Assembly: GCA_900553815.1 (NCBI GenBank)
Contig: USEY01000008.1
Location: forward strand, 11,989 to 75,988
Length of the DNA: 64,000 bases
Direction of reading: 5' to 3'
Source of the DNA: an uncultured Bacteroides sp.
GTDB taxonomy: Bacteria > Bacteroidota > Bacteroidia > Bacteroidales > Bacteroidaceae
Shown here: in pieces, positions 1 through 7,474 of the stretch
Layout: every line of letters begins with the position of its first letter
Position numbering within the stretch: the stretch's first letter is position 1
The notes under the pieces: model-generated
What the model was told of the DNA's origin: nothing
Database searches by the model: none
What the model saw: only the letters and a program-made list of their open reading frames with translations
Translations under genes and position numbers: made by a program

Positions 1-252
1 CAAACTGTATTCAAAGTTTACTTTTTCACGTCCCGTTTCCTCACCATATCCATCTAATTCAACTACTTGATAGAAACCTGTTCCGTCGGAGTTAAACCGG
101 TAAGTTTCATTAACTTGTTCAGTTTCTCTATACCATTCACCTACAATAGATGTAGTCGGTACTTCGGCAGCATCGTCATCACCACAAGCTACCATGAAGA
201 AACTCATTGCTATCATTACAAATAGCACAGAAAAATACTTCATTGTTTTCAT
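1..252 (-). CDS. Lipocalin-like lipoprotein, 3' end outside window
   Basis: Eighty-four codons run without a stop from the ATG at 252 to the window edge, so the C-terminus is missing. The product begins with a short charged segment and a hydrophobic stretch ending in the lipobox MVAC, followed by acidic residues (GDDDAAE), so it should be a lipoprotein. The mature part has a GEWY...YRFNSDGTGFY pattern like the first strands of small Bacteroidales lipocalin-like lipoproteins, in which W and F/DG alternate. A TACATTTG box at 308-301 on the minus strand could be its promoter -7 element. Function unknown; the lipocalin assignment is by pattern only. Confidence 0.7.
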   Translation of the reverse strand, partial: MKTMKYFSVLFVMIAMSFFMVACGDDDAAEVPTTSIVGEWYRETEQVNETYRFNSDGTGFYQVVELDGYGEETGREKVNFEYSL

Positions 253-343
253 TTCTCTTCAAAAATTAAATAGAATTATAATTGTAATTATATTTGTGGA
301 CAAATGTATGGAATAATATAATATATAATATTTACAAACTGTC

Positions 344-373
344 ATCAATAGGTTTACATGTAAACCCATTGAT
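344..373. repeat. 30-bp near-perfect palindrome
   Basis: Bases 344-358 and 359-373 are inverted copies of one another with a single mismatched pair, centred on ACATGT. It lies between the stop of the small HTH gene (413) and the promoter region of the lipoprotein gene below 252. No clear T-run follows in either direction, so an operator is at least as likely as a terminator. Confidence 0.7.
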
Positions 374-412
374 AACACTGCTTGTGCAAGAATGAAGAAA
401 AATGACATTGGC

Positions 413-634
413 TTACTGCTTTTCCTTTCGTCGTTTCATGTCTTCCATATAGACGGAAAGGAAATCGAAGTCGAGAAGAATGGATATTTTAACCAGAAGT
501 TCCGTGTCCAAGGAGTATTTATTCAGGATTTTGTAGACATTGTTCCTGCTGCACGATAATTGCTTTGCCAGCCAGACAACACTTTTATGTTGTTCTTTCA
601 TTTTTTCTTTGATAAGTTCACCTATATGCAACAT
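413..634 (-). CDS. Small HTH DNA-binding protein
   Basis: A 73-residue protein if started at the internal ATG at 634 (MLHIGELIKEK); an upstream in-frame ATG at 670 would give 85 residues. The segment VVWLAKQLSCSRNNVYKILN reads as a lambda-repressor-type helix-turn-helix: a helix, a turn at the SC, then a recognition helix with RNNVYKIL. The rest is a short helical tail ending in basic residues. No effector domain is present, so it is probably a single-domain regulator of its own locus. The 30-bp palindrome just downstream (344-373) would suit a dimeric HTH protein, but that link is inference. Target and partner are unknown. Confidence 0.65.
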   Translation of the reverse strand: MLHIGELIKEKMKEQHKSVVWLAKQLSCSRNNVYKILNKYSLDTELLVKISILLDFDFLSVYMEDMKRRKEKQ

Positions 635-670
635 AGTATTACTTGTTTTAATCAGCTTATAGGTCCCCAT

Positions 671-1303
671 TCAGCTGGCATTTATAAAACAAAAAGACGT
701 GGGCACCAGTTTCTTGCTTACCCCGTCTTTTAGGCTCTCGCATTGCCTCAACTCAAAGGATAAGCAACGCCAGCCAGCCCACGCCCGTATGATGTATGTA
801 GATACCACGTTGGCAAGCCTTTCAAAAAAGGTTTGCACTTCAAACGTAGGTACACAATCATACCACGTAGACGCCTTTGTTGCAGTTATCTTCTTGAGTT
901 TTTCAGAATTTGCGAGATTCAAAAGACAGAAGTATAACGCATGAAAACGTCCTTAACTATTTAATTTACCGCTCCCTGGCAAAACCGCTGTCTGCCAAGG
1001 AAGTGCTGCAAAAATAAGCAAAAACTTTAAAATGCTGTGGTTGAGGTGGAAATTTATGTTTTTAGCTTCATATATTTTATAAGAAGCAGATGTGCGTAGA
1101 AAAGCTAATCATCCATTTTTAACAACCGTACAGAAAAACAGTTCAACCACGGTTATAAATTGTCACTTCGTACTTGAAGTGAGGCCTTAAAAGCCTTGTC
1201 TAGAAGGTGTTAACTTTCCACTCGTTCGTAGTTGACAAACTGCTATTGCATCGATGACTTTCAGTAAAAATCGTTATCTTTATGTCCATTAATACAAAAC
1301 AGC
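671..1303. other. Gene-poor stretch, possible mobile-element remnant
   Basis: No convincing gene was found in this 630-base stretch. Two overlapping short frames exist on opposite strands (671-922 minus, 699-944 plus). The minus one ends in ELRQCESLKDGVSKKL and resembles small hypothetical frames that I recall next to Bacteroides integrative elements; this is memory, not a search. The 5' part is GC-richer than the AT-rich 1020-1300 part. A TATCTTTA box at 1275-1282 may be the -7 element of the acetyltransferase gene. Confidence 0.35.
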
Positions 1304-1795
1304 ATGAACAATCCGTCCTACAGAATCCGTCCTTTACGGCCAGATGAAACATCCCTGCTGCGTAACTTCCTTTATGAGGCCATCTACCTGCCCCAAGGTG
1401 TGGAAGTACCGCCTCGCAGCATCATTGACTTACCCGAATTGCGTATATACATCGAAGGATTTGGAACACAACATGGCGATTATTGCTTGGTGGCTGAAGT
1501 CTGCGGACAAGTGGTAGGCGCTTCCTGGGTACGATTGATGGACGACTATGGACATGTGGATGACCAAACTCCCTCACTTGCCATTTCTCTCCTGCCATCT
1601 TACCGCGGACGTGGCATAGGCACCGCTTTGCTCCGCTCTCTGTTCTGCTTGCTATCCGCTCAAGGCTTCGGCCATGTCTCGCTGTCGGTGCAGAAAACTA
1701 ATCCGGCCGTCAGGCTGTACCGGCGACTTGGTTTCTATACCGTGCGCGAGACGGAGGAGGAATACATCATGCTGTGTCGGTTACAGTCATCATGA
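1304..1795 (+). CDS. GNAT-family N-acetyltransferase
   Basis: A 163-residue soluble protein with the GNAT fold order. The N-terminal IRPLRPDE strand and helix come first, a central beta strand (GDYCLVAEVCGQVVGASW) follows, then the acetyl-CoA-binding motif A (LLPSYRGRGIGTALL, about 105-119, matching the R/Q-x-x-G-x-G/A signature), and finally the C-terminal NPAVRLYRRLGF motif typical of the family. It should transfer an acetyl group from acetyl-CoA to an amine on a small molecule or protein; the substrate cannot be read from sequence. It stands alone, followed by a 22-bp tandem-repeat block and a convergent unknown gene. Confidence 0.88.
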   Translation: MNNPSYRIRPLRPDETSLLRNFLYEAIYLPQGVEVPPRSIIDLPELRIYIEGFGTQHGDYCLVAEVCGQVVGASWVRLMDDYGHVDDQTPSLAISLLPSYRGRGIGTALLRSLFCLLSAQGFGHVSLSVQKTNPAVRLYRRLGFYTVRETEEEYIMLCRLQSS

Positions 1796-1873
1796 ATATT
1801 GAGTCCGTTTATTGGTATCTGCAGTTATTCCCCTTTCAGACAACTTTCTGGCAGGTGTTCGACCTCTCTTTAA

Positions 1874-1983
1874 TAGTAGTGTACTCGCAACATGATGGTA
1901 GTGTACTCCCAGCGTGATAGCAGTGTACTCCCAACACGTTAGCAGTTAACTCCTATCGCAATGGGAGTTAACTGCTATGGTTA
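1874..1983. repeat. 22-bp-period tandem repeat, locus A (5 units)
   Basis: Five consecutive 22-base units at 1874, 1896, 1918, 1940 and 1962 share the core AGTGTACTCC or AGTTAACTCC. The last two units face each other: 14-base arms at 1940-1953 and 1964-1977 are perfect inverted copies around a 10-base loop. The block sits between two convergent genes (1304-1795 plus, 2020-2886 minus). The same period and core recur at 33377-33464 and 57240-57327. Confidence 0.85.
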
Positions 1984-2019
1984 GAGGGATTAGGGGTAAG
2001 TTCTTGTTGTTTGGGGGCC

Positions 2020-2886
2020 TTATTCGTGCCACGTCAGTTGGGGTGGAATATCACTGTTCATCTGTGCCAGATGGAAGGCAATCTCTTTCCGGGAGGCGGT
2101 AAGGAGTTCATCAGAGTGGAGGATGAAGTCGTAGTTCTCCGTACTGAAAAAATAAGGTGTGGAAGCCACGTAATGATAGATAGACCCTAAGTGAAGGTAC
2201 TTCATGTCGGCTTCCAGCACGCCTTCCACCAGCTCAAAAGTACGCTCAATGCGGTCATCAAAAGAATCGCGGAAATAGATGCAGAACCAGTAGCGGCCAT
2301 ATGGGTCGCGCACCAGCCATACACGGCGTTCCTCGCTTTCATAGTACGTTTTGAGTACCTCTCCATCGGCTATGGTGTAATAGCTATAGCTGTCGCCACG
2401 GAATTGAAGGGAATAGCTGCGGGGTACCCGGATGGTGCTCTCTCGGTCATTGCCCCAGACATCGAGGGTGGAGTAGGGCAGCTGTAGGTCAAGTTCCTTG
2501 CAGATGTCCTTACCGTCGGCCTGCAGAGGGAAACCACCCCGCATGTAGCCATAAAGCAGTTGCTCCACCGAGTATGTCCGGCGTTGCGGATGAGCCACCC
2601 GTTCGGCCAACAGACAGTCGGCCAAAGCTCGTACCGGTAGCTCCGTATAAGGGTCGAAACTTACGTCGCGTAAATAGAATTGACGCTCGTAGTTCCATCC
2701 CACAGCGGGCAGGAAGGTGGTCAGCATGTTGTCTATGGCCTCACAATAGCCCTCGTCAGCCAGCCACTGGGGGTAGAACAGACGGTGCGTCATGGCATAG
2801 GTACGCAGTGCAGATTTGTCGGCAGCACGTTCGGTCAGTTCGGCCATCATCTGCTGCCAGCCCTTCATTTCGTTTCTGTCGTTCAT
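2020..2886 (-). CDS. Conserved-looking protein of unknown function, 288 aa
   Basis: A soluble 288-residue protein with no signal peptide or membrane segment, rich in Tyr, Trp and acidic residues. I do not recognise a family. The C-terminal half has alternating hydrophobic and aromatic strands (YSLQFRGDSYSYYTI, RVWLVRDPYGRYWFCIYF) suggesting a beta-rich domain, while the first 100 residues look helical. Codon usage resembles the neighbours, and the next gene (YbjQ-like) starts 47 bases upstream of its start codon region on the same strand, so the two may be co-transcribed. No catalytic motif was seen. Confidence 0.75.
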   Translation of the reverse strand: MNDRNEMKGWQQMMAELTERAADKSALRTYAMTHRLFYPQWLADEGYCEAIDNMLTTFLPAVGWNYERQFYLRDVSFDPYTELPVRALADCLLAERVAHPQRRTYSVEQLLYGYMRGGFPLQADGKDICKELDLQLPYSTLDVWGNDRESTIRVPRSYSLQFRGDSYSYYTIADGEVLKTYYESEERRVWLVRDPYGRYWFCIYFRDSFDDRIERTFELVEGVLEADMKYLHLGSIYHYVASTPYFFSTENYDFILHSDELLTASRKEIAFHLAQMNSDIPPQLTWHE

Positions 2887-2932
2887 GGCTTTCTTCCTTT
2901 ATTATAATTCTGCCGGGTAAATTTACCTCGTT

Positions 2933-3253
2933 TTATTCCACCGTAACAGCTGTTCCGGCAGCCGTCACCATCAGCATGGAGCCACTGCCACCTACGGTTT
3001 CGTAGTCCAGGTCCACACCTATCACGGCATTGGCACCCAGCATGCGGGCCTGCTCCTCCATTTCGCGCAGTGCCGATTCTTTGGCTTCGCGCAGCACTTC
3101 TTCGTAGGCACCGCTGCGGCCGCCCACAATGTCGCGTATGCTGGCAAATAAATCGCGGAAGACATTGGCACCGATAATGGTTTCGCCCGATACGATGCCG
3201 TAGTAACAGGTAATCTTGTGCCCGTCAATCATGGAAGTTGTAGTCAGTAACAT
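2933..3253 (-). CDS. YbjQ/UPF0145 family protein
   Basis: A 106-residue protein that fits the UPF0145 (YbjQ) family end to end in length and motifs. It opens with [11 protein letters not shown] and continues with [16 protein letters not shown], then [34 protein letters not shown] as the long central helix, and closes with the [11 protein letters not shown] strand. Family structures form pentameric rings and are loosely described as heavy-metal-binding-like, but no biochemical role is established. It is followed at 47 bases by the unknown 288-residue gene on the same strand. Confidence 0.9.
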   Translation of the reverse strand: MLLTTTSMIDGHKITCYYGIVSGETIIGANVFRDLFASIRDIVGGRSGAYEEVLREAKESALREMEEQARMLGANAVIGVDLDYETVGGSGSMLMVTAAGTAVTVE

Positions 3254-3302
3254 AGTTCGTATAATTTTGATAAGTTGTCATACTAAGTTGTTCGATAAAC
3301 CG

Positions 3303-3494
3303 TTACCAGCGGTGCCCGGGTGCATAGTCTCTGGCGCTCTTGTCGCCTTTCATCTTCTTGGCGTGTCCGGGAGGCAACGGCTTTTCTTTCTTGTGAGGAG
3401 GACGGGGATGCTTGTGGTGCTTCACCACTATACACGATGTCAGGTTCATACAGAGGAACCCTGTGAATATCAGCAATAAAAACTTGGCTCTCAT
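3303..3494 (-). CDS. Small His/Lys/Pro-rich lipoprotein, 63 aa
   Basis: The product has a basic start (MRAK), a hydrophobic segment and the lipobox LTSC, so it should be lipidated at about Cys21. The mature 43 residues are dominated by His, Lys and Pro (VVKHHKHPRPPHKKEK) and end in DYAPGHRW. The PPGHAKK...GDKSARDYAPGH pattern recurs in small Bacteroidales lipoproteins, which automatic pipelines sometimes give unrelated enzyme names; I would not transfer any function. The His/Lys pattern might bind metal or polyanions, which is only a guess. An overlapping longer frame (3283-3522) lacks a signal peptide and was not chosen. Confidence 0.65.
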   Translation of the reverse strand: MRAKFLLLIFTGFLCMNLTSCIVVKHHKHPRPPHKKEKPLPPGHAKKMKGDKSARDYAPGHRW

Positions 3495-3522
3495 CGTATT
3501 GTTCTTGGTTTTTAAGATTCAT

Positions 3523-3829
3523 AATGCCAGCGTTTTCCAGTTAGTGTTTCGCTTACTGACCGCTGTTTTTCTGCCCTAAAGTTAATTATTTCCTATTAAG
3601 ACGCAAAAGAAGAAGGAAAAGTTGCAGTAGAAGACTCTTTATTCAAGGTATTGTGGACGTCCGGGGATGGTAGATGTTACTGGAATCATGTATCTGGAGA
3701 TTGTATGGCAACAGATTGTTTCTGATTGTTGCTATCTTGAGAGATATTCTGTTCTATATAAGAAAGGCTTCGAAATGGTGTGTACCCTCTCGAAGCCTTT
3801 TATTGTACTCTTAAATACGTAAGAAATCG
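3523..3829. other. Intergenic region downstream of sufS
   Basis: About 300 bases between the stop of sufS and the start of the small lipoprotein gene (both minus strand). Apart from the terminator at 3763-3800, no gene or repeat was seen. Confidence 0.6.
3763..3800 (-). terminator. Terminator of the suf operon
   Basis: Perfect 11-base arms AAAGGCTTCGA (3763-3773) and TCGAAGCCTTT (3790-3800) with a 16-base loop lie 30 bases beyond the sufS stop. The A/T ends of the stem give a short U-run on the transcript in both directions, so it could also stop antisense transcription. Confidence 0.8.
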
Positions 3830-5044
3830 TCAGAACATCCTGCTCACCCTCTCTACGCCTGCCACCAGCGCATCCACTTCTTCTTTCGTGTTGTACAAGC
3901 CAAAAGAAGCGCGAACGGTACCCTCGATGCCGAGTCGTTGCATCAGCGGTTGGGCGCAGTGATGACCTGTGCGCACGGCAATGCCAAGACGGTCGAGCAA
4001 AGTGCCCATATCGAAGTGGTGGATGTTGCCTACCAGGAAAGAAATGACGCTGCCTTTCTCTTCAGCCTCACCGAAGATGCGCATGTCGGGAATTTCCTTC
4101 AGGCGGCGCATGGCATACTGTGTCAGTTCATGTTCGTAGGCGGCAATGTTGTCCATACCTAGATCCGTGACGTAGTCCAGTGCCTTGGCCAGTCCGGTAG
4201 TGCCTATGTAGTCGGGGGTGCCGGCTTCGAACTTGAAAGGCAGCTCATTGAAAGTGGTACGCTCGAAGCTGACGTGCTGAATCATTTCGCCACCACCCTG
4301 GTAAGGAGGCAGCTTGTCCAGCCAGTCTTCCTTGCCATAGAGCACACCCACGCCTGTGGGACCATAGACCTTATGGCCGGAGAATACATAGAAGTCGGCA
4401 TCGAGCGCCTGCACATCGACAGGCATGTGGGGAATGCTCTGCGCACCGTCGACCAGCACAGGCACGCCGTGGCTGTGTGCCGTGGCAATGATGCGGTCAA
4501 CCGGATTGATTGTGCCCAGCACATTGCTTACATGTGCCACACTGACTATCTTGGTACGTTCAGAGAAGAGTTTCTCGTACTCGTCCAGCAGCAATTCGCC
4601 TCGGTCATTCATCGGGATAACCTTGATAGCGATGCCCCGCTTTGCCGCCAGCAGCTGCCAGGGCACAATATTGCTGTGGTGCTCCATGGTGGAAATGATG
4701 ACCTCGTCACCTTCCTGCATGAACTCCTCACCGAAGCTGGACACCAGCAGGTTGATGCTTTCCGTCGTGCCGCGGGTGAAGACTATCTCGTTGGTGCTGT
4801 GGGCGTTGATGAACTTACGCACTGTCTCGCGGCTGGCCTCGTGCAGTTCGGTGGCTTGCTGTGAGAGGAAATGCACTCCGCGATGCACGTTGGCATTGAC
4901 GCTGTAATACTCGTCGGTAATGGCGTCGACCACACACCGTGGTTTCTGTGTCGTGGCCCCATTGTCGAAATATACCAGCGGCTTACCGTACACTGTGCGG
5001 CCGAGAATGGGGAAATCGGCTCTTATCTGTTGAACGTCGTACAT
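3830..5044 (-). CDS. sufS: Cysteine desulfurase SufS
   Basis: A 404-residue PLP enzyme that removes sulfur from cysteine as a persulfide for Fe-S cluster assembly. The PLP lysine is in FSGHKVYGPTG (Lys225). The sulfur-carrying cysteine is Cys363 in RTGHHCAQP, the group II (SufS/CsdA) form rather than the longer flexible loop of IscS. EHHSN near residue 121 and VDGAQS near 198 are the usual PLP-pocket motifs. It is the last gene of the suf cluster, after an exported protein and sufD. No sufE or sufU is visible in the window, so the sulfur acceptor must be elsewhere or the transfer is direct to SufBCD. Confidence 0.97.
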   Translation of the reverse strand: MYDVQQIRADFPILGRTVYGKPLVYFDNGATTQKPRCVVDAITDEYYSVNANVHRGVHFLSQQATELHEASRETVRKFINAHSTNEIVFTRGTTESINLLVSSFGEEFMQEGDEVIISTMEHHSNIVPWQLLAAKRGIAIKVIPMNDRGELLLDEYEKLFSERTKIVSVAHVSNVLGTINPVDRIIATAHSHGVPVLVDGAQSIPHMPVDVQALDADFYVFSGHKVYGPTGVGVLYGKEDWLDKLPPYQGGGEMIQHVSFERTTFNELPFKFEAGTPDYIGTTGLAKALDYVTDLGMDNIAAYEHELTQYAMRRLKEIPDMRIFGEAEEKGSVISFLVGNIHHFDMGTLLDRLGIAVRTGHHCAQPLMQRLGIEGTVRASFGLYNTKEEVDALVAGVERVSRMF

Positions 5045-5091
5045 ATCTGCAATCCTTTCTATGAATTATCTGTCTTATTATCAAAATTTTG

Positions 5092-5634
5092 CTATTCTTT
5101 CGTTACTACTACGCGGTAGTAATCGATTTGTCGGAATAAGTCGCGCAAGCCCAGAATGTAGTTCTTCGCCATTGTTCTGCCGTCGGCATCGGTGATGTTC
5201 AGCATGTTCTGTCCTTCCGTATCGGTGTACACCCGGCCTTTCTGCGCCGTGTCAAACACATAGACCCGACCTTTTCCGTCCATTTTAATCAAGCGTCCCC
5301 GGTGGTCAGTCAACTTCATGCTGATATCGTTTCCCCGAAAGTGTATCTTTACATCGGGTTGTAAACGGGAGACTATTGATTGGAAACTGTTATATCCTTT
5401 TTTCATCACCGATTCTCCCCAACGGTGAGTCTCGGGCTCAAAGGTGATGCGATAGTTTCCTGTTACCGGCTTACCTTCCGCCAAAACTCCTTTTTCGTCT
5501 ACCACGAAACTGCGGCAGGTGGACATTTCGAGCATTATTCGCACAGGCATTTCATTCATGGCGGCGGTCTGTGCCGGAAGCCATTTCACAAATCCCACCA
5601 GCAGGATGGCAAGAACGGTAACATGCTTATTCAT
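5092..5634 (-). CDS. Exported protein of unknown function inside the suf cluster
   Basis: About 180 residues from the ATG at 5634 (an ATG at 5643 adds three residues). A signal peptide is clear: MNKH, a hydrophobic core, then LPAQTAA. The mature part shows beta-strand-like stretches (GNYRITFEPE, VKIHFRGNDISMKLTDHRGRLIKM, GKGRVYVFDT) resembling the lipid-carrier-type OstA/LolA-like small exported proteins in layout, but no motif settles it. A C-terminal GLRDLFRQIDYYRVVVTKE ends the protein. It lies 18 bases after sufD and 47 bases before sufS on the same strand, so it is co-transcribed with Fe-S assembly genes although exported, which is odd. Confidence 0.75.
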   Translation of the reverse strand: MNKHVTVLAILLVGFVKWLPAQTAAMNEMPVRIMLEMSTCRSFVVDEKGVLAEGKPVTGNYRITFEPETHRWGESVMKKGYNSFQSIVSRLQPDVKIHFRGNDISMKLTDHRGRLIKMDGKGRVYVFDTAQKGRVYTDTEGQNMLNITDADGRTMAKNYILGLRDLFRQIDYYRVVVTKE

Positions 5635-5661
5635 CTCACACATTATCTTTTTGTCCTCTGT

Positions 5662-7005
5662 TTACTTACAGATGGCGCAACCTTGGCATTTGTTCAGTTC
5701 GCCACGGAAACGCTTCTCTACCAGCAGGTGCAGGCGGTCGCGCAAAGCATCGAGGCGTATAGTGTCAATCACCTCGTTGACAAAGGCGAACATAAGCAGC
5801 AGACGGGCCTCGTGAACCGGAATACCGCGTTGCTGCATGTAGAACAGGGCTGCATCATCCAGCTGTCCCACCGTAGCGCCGTGGCTACACTTTACGTCGT
5901 CGGCATAGATTTCCAGCTGCGGCTGCGTATACATGTGCGCTTCGCGGGTGGCACACAGGTTGCGGTTGGTTTGCTGCGAATTGGTGTGTTGTGCACCCGG
6001 ACGCACCAGTACCAGTCCGGCAAAGGCACCCGTGGCCTGATCGTCGAGCACATACTTGAACAGCTCGTTCGACGTACAGCTGGGCACGGCGTGGTCTATG
6101 CTGGTATGATTGTCCACATGCTGGTTCTTGTCGGCAATGGCCATGCCGCACAGGTTGATTTCGGCATGTTCACCGGCCAATGTCACTTTAACCGTATTGC
6201 GTGTAGTACCATTGTTCAGGGTCATGCCGTTGAGCAGTACGTTGCTGTTTCTCTCCTGACGGACATACAGGCTGCTGACGCGTACCGTACTGGTATGCGT
6301 CTCTTCCAGTTCGTAGAGGTCGAAAACAGCATTTTCACCGACAAAGACTTCCACCACCTGCGTGGCAAGGAAGTTGACGGCATCCATGGCATGGTCGCAT
6401 ACCAGCAGACGTGCCTGGGCTCCGTCTTCCAGCACAATCAGCACACGGCGGTTTACCATCAGGTTGACATCACTGCGCAGGATGTTGACCAGCTGAATGG
6501 GACGCTCCACTACTACGTTCTTGGGCACATAGAGCAAGACTCCGTCTTGTGCCAGCGCCGTGTTGAGGGCTGTCACTCCGTCCTTCGAGGTATCGGCCAG
6601 CTTGCCGTAGTATTTCTTCACCAGTTCGGGGTGCTGTGCAGCCAGTTCGCTCAGACTGCCGAACAATACTCCTTCGGGCAGGTGCGACTTGGGCAATGCC
6701 CGGTTGTAGAAAGCATCGTTTACGACAAAATAGAGCGAGGTACTCATGTTGGGCACATCACACTTGAACACGTCGTAAGGATTAACGGGGATGTCGAGCC
6801 TGTTGAGGTTCAAGCCATAGTCTGGCTCAAAAAACTTGCTGACATCGGTATATTTGTAGTTCTCGTCCTTACGGGTAGGAAATCCCAGCCGCTCAAAGTC
6901 GGCAAAGGCCGCCGCGCGTGGGGCATTCATCACCTCGGTGCTGTGTCGGCAAATCATGGCCTCGCACTGCGAGAACAGGTCGATGTATTGTTGTTCAGGT
7001 TTCAT
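5662..7005 (-). CDS. sufD: Fe-S assembly scaffold subunit SufD
   Basis: A 447-residue SufB/SufD-family protein that pairs with SufB and the SufC ATPase in the SufBC2D scaffold. Typical features are the PTRKDENYKYTD segment near the N-terminus, the long beta-helix core (VYVRQERNSNVLLNGMTLNNGTTRN), and the C-terminal KCSHGATVGQLDDAALFYMQQRGIP motif shared with SufB. The protein ends in a Cys-rich tail, KCQGCAICK, which is notable because three cysteines are spaced C-x2-C-x2-C at the terminus. It follows the GxxExxY element, whose left inverted repeat ends 17 bases upstream of this start codon. Confidence 0.96.
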   Translation of the reverse strand: MKPEQQYIDLFSQCEAMICRHSTEVMNAPRAAAFADFERLGFPTRKDENYKYTDVSKFFEPDYGLNLNRLDIPVNPYDVFKCDVPNMSTSLYFVVNDAFYNRALPKSHLPEGVLFGSLSELAAQHPELVKKYYGKLADTSKDGVTALNTALAQDGVLLYVPKNVVVERPIQLVNILRSDVNLMVNRRVLIVLEDGAQARLLVCDHAMDAVNFLATQVVEVFVGENAVFDLYELEETHTSTVRVSSLYVRQERNSNVLLNGMTLNNGTTRNTVKVTLAGEHAEINLCGMAIADKNQHVDNHTSIDHAVPSCTSNELFKYVLDDQATGAFAGLVLVRPGAQHTNSQQTNRNLCATREAHMYTQPQLEIYADDVKCSHGATVGQLDDAALFYMQQRGIPVHEARLLLMFAFVNEVIDTIRLDALRDRLHLLVEKRFRGELNKCQGCAICK

Positions 7006-7021
7006 ACACTGTCTTGTTTTT

Positions 7022-7461
7022 AGGCGCGGATTACACGGATTTCACGGATTAAAGATTTTATTTAGAAGTAAAGACCTTACGTTTAAATTCTGCACTGTGT
7101 CCAAAGTTAAGCAACAAGCCTACCTGCATACCCGTAGCTTTCAAATAATTGATTAATTGCCACTCGTGTTCGGTACGCAATGACTGAACTGCCTTCAACT
7201 CCAGTATCACAGTATCTTCCACTACCATATCAGCGACATAATACCCAACTATATCACCTTTATAGTATACTTCTATTTTCTTTTGACATTCCACTTTCAA
7301 TTTCCTATTGCACAATTCTTTATAGAGAGCATTCTGATACACCTGCTCCAGAAAGCCAAATCCCAACACTTTATGTACTTCATAAAATGCTTTGATTATT
7401 TCATGTGTCAGTTCTTCGTGCAACATAATAATTATCCGTGAAATCCGTGTAATCCGCGCCT
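7022..7461. mobile_element. 440-bp inverted-repeat element carrying one GxxExxY gene
   Basis: Perfect 28-base inverted arms at 7022-7049 and 7434-7461 bound a segment holding a single gene (7058-7426). Each arm contains the degenerate direct repeat GGATTACAC / GGATTTCAC / GGATT. The element fills almost the entire gap between sufC (stop at 7475) and sufD (start at 7005); without it the gap would be about 29 bases. No target-site duplication is visible just outside the arms. Related gene-less inverted pairs occur at 11032-11099, 48131-48208 and 49802-49879. Confidence 0.75.
7058..7426 (-). CDS. GxxExxY family protein (PD-(D/E)xK nuclease fold)
   Basis: A 122-residue protein with the family signature GFLEQVY (Gly24, Glu27, Tyr30). 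The nuclease-like core follows: Asp66 in YYVADMVV and the E-x-K pair Glu76/Lys78 in VILELKAV, then QLINYLKATGMQVGLLLNFG, the strand-helix that closes the fold. The family is placed in the PD-(D/E)xK superfamily but its function is not established. The gene lies wholly between the inverted arms of the 440-bp element at 7022-7461 and is transcribed with the suf genes around it. Whether it moves the element, protects it, or is a passenger is unknown. Confidence 0.9.
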   Translation of the reverse strand: MLHEELTHEIIKAFYEVHKVLGFGFLEQVYQNALYKELCNRKLKVECQKKIEVYYKGDIVGYYVADMVVEDTVILELKAVQSLRTEHEWQLINYLKATGMQVGLLLNFGHSAEFKRKVFTSK

Positions 7462-7474
7462 GAACTCTAATTAT

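Noticed and set aside
1874..1983. CRISPR array
   Set aside because: The units are contiguous with no spacers and the period is 22 bases, too short for repeat plus spacer; no cas genes are present.
5380..7023. 547-codon plus frame across sufD
   Set aside because: Shadow of sufD; composition is typical of an antisense reading and no motif was seen.
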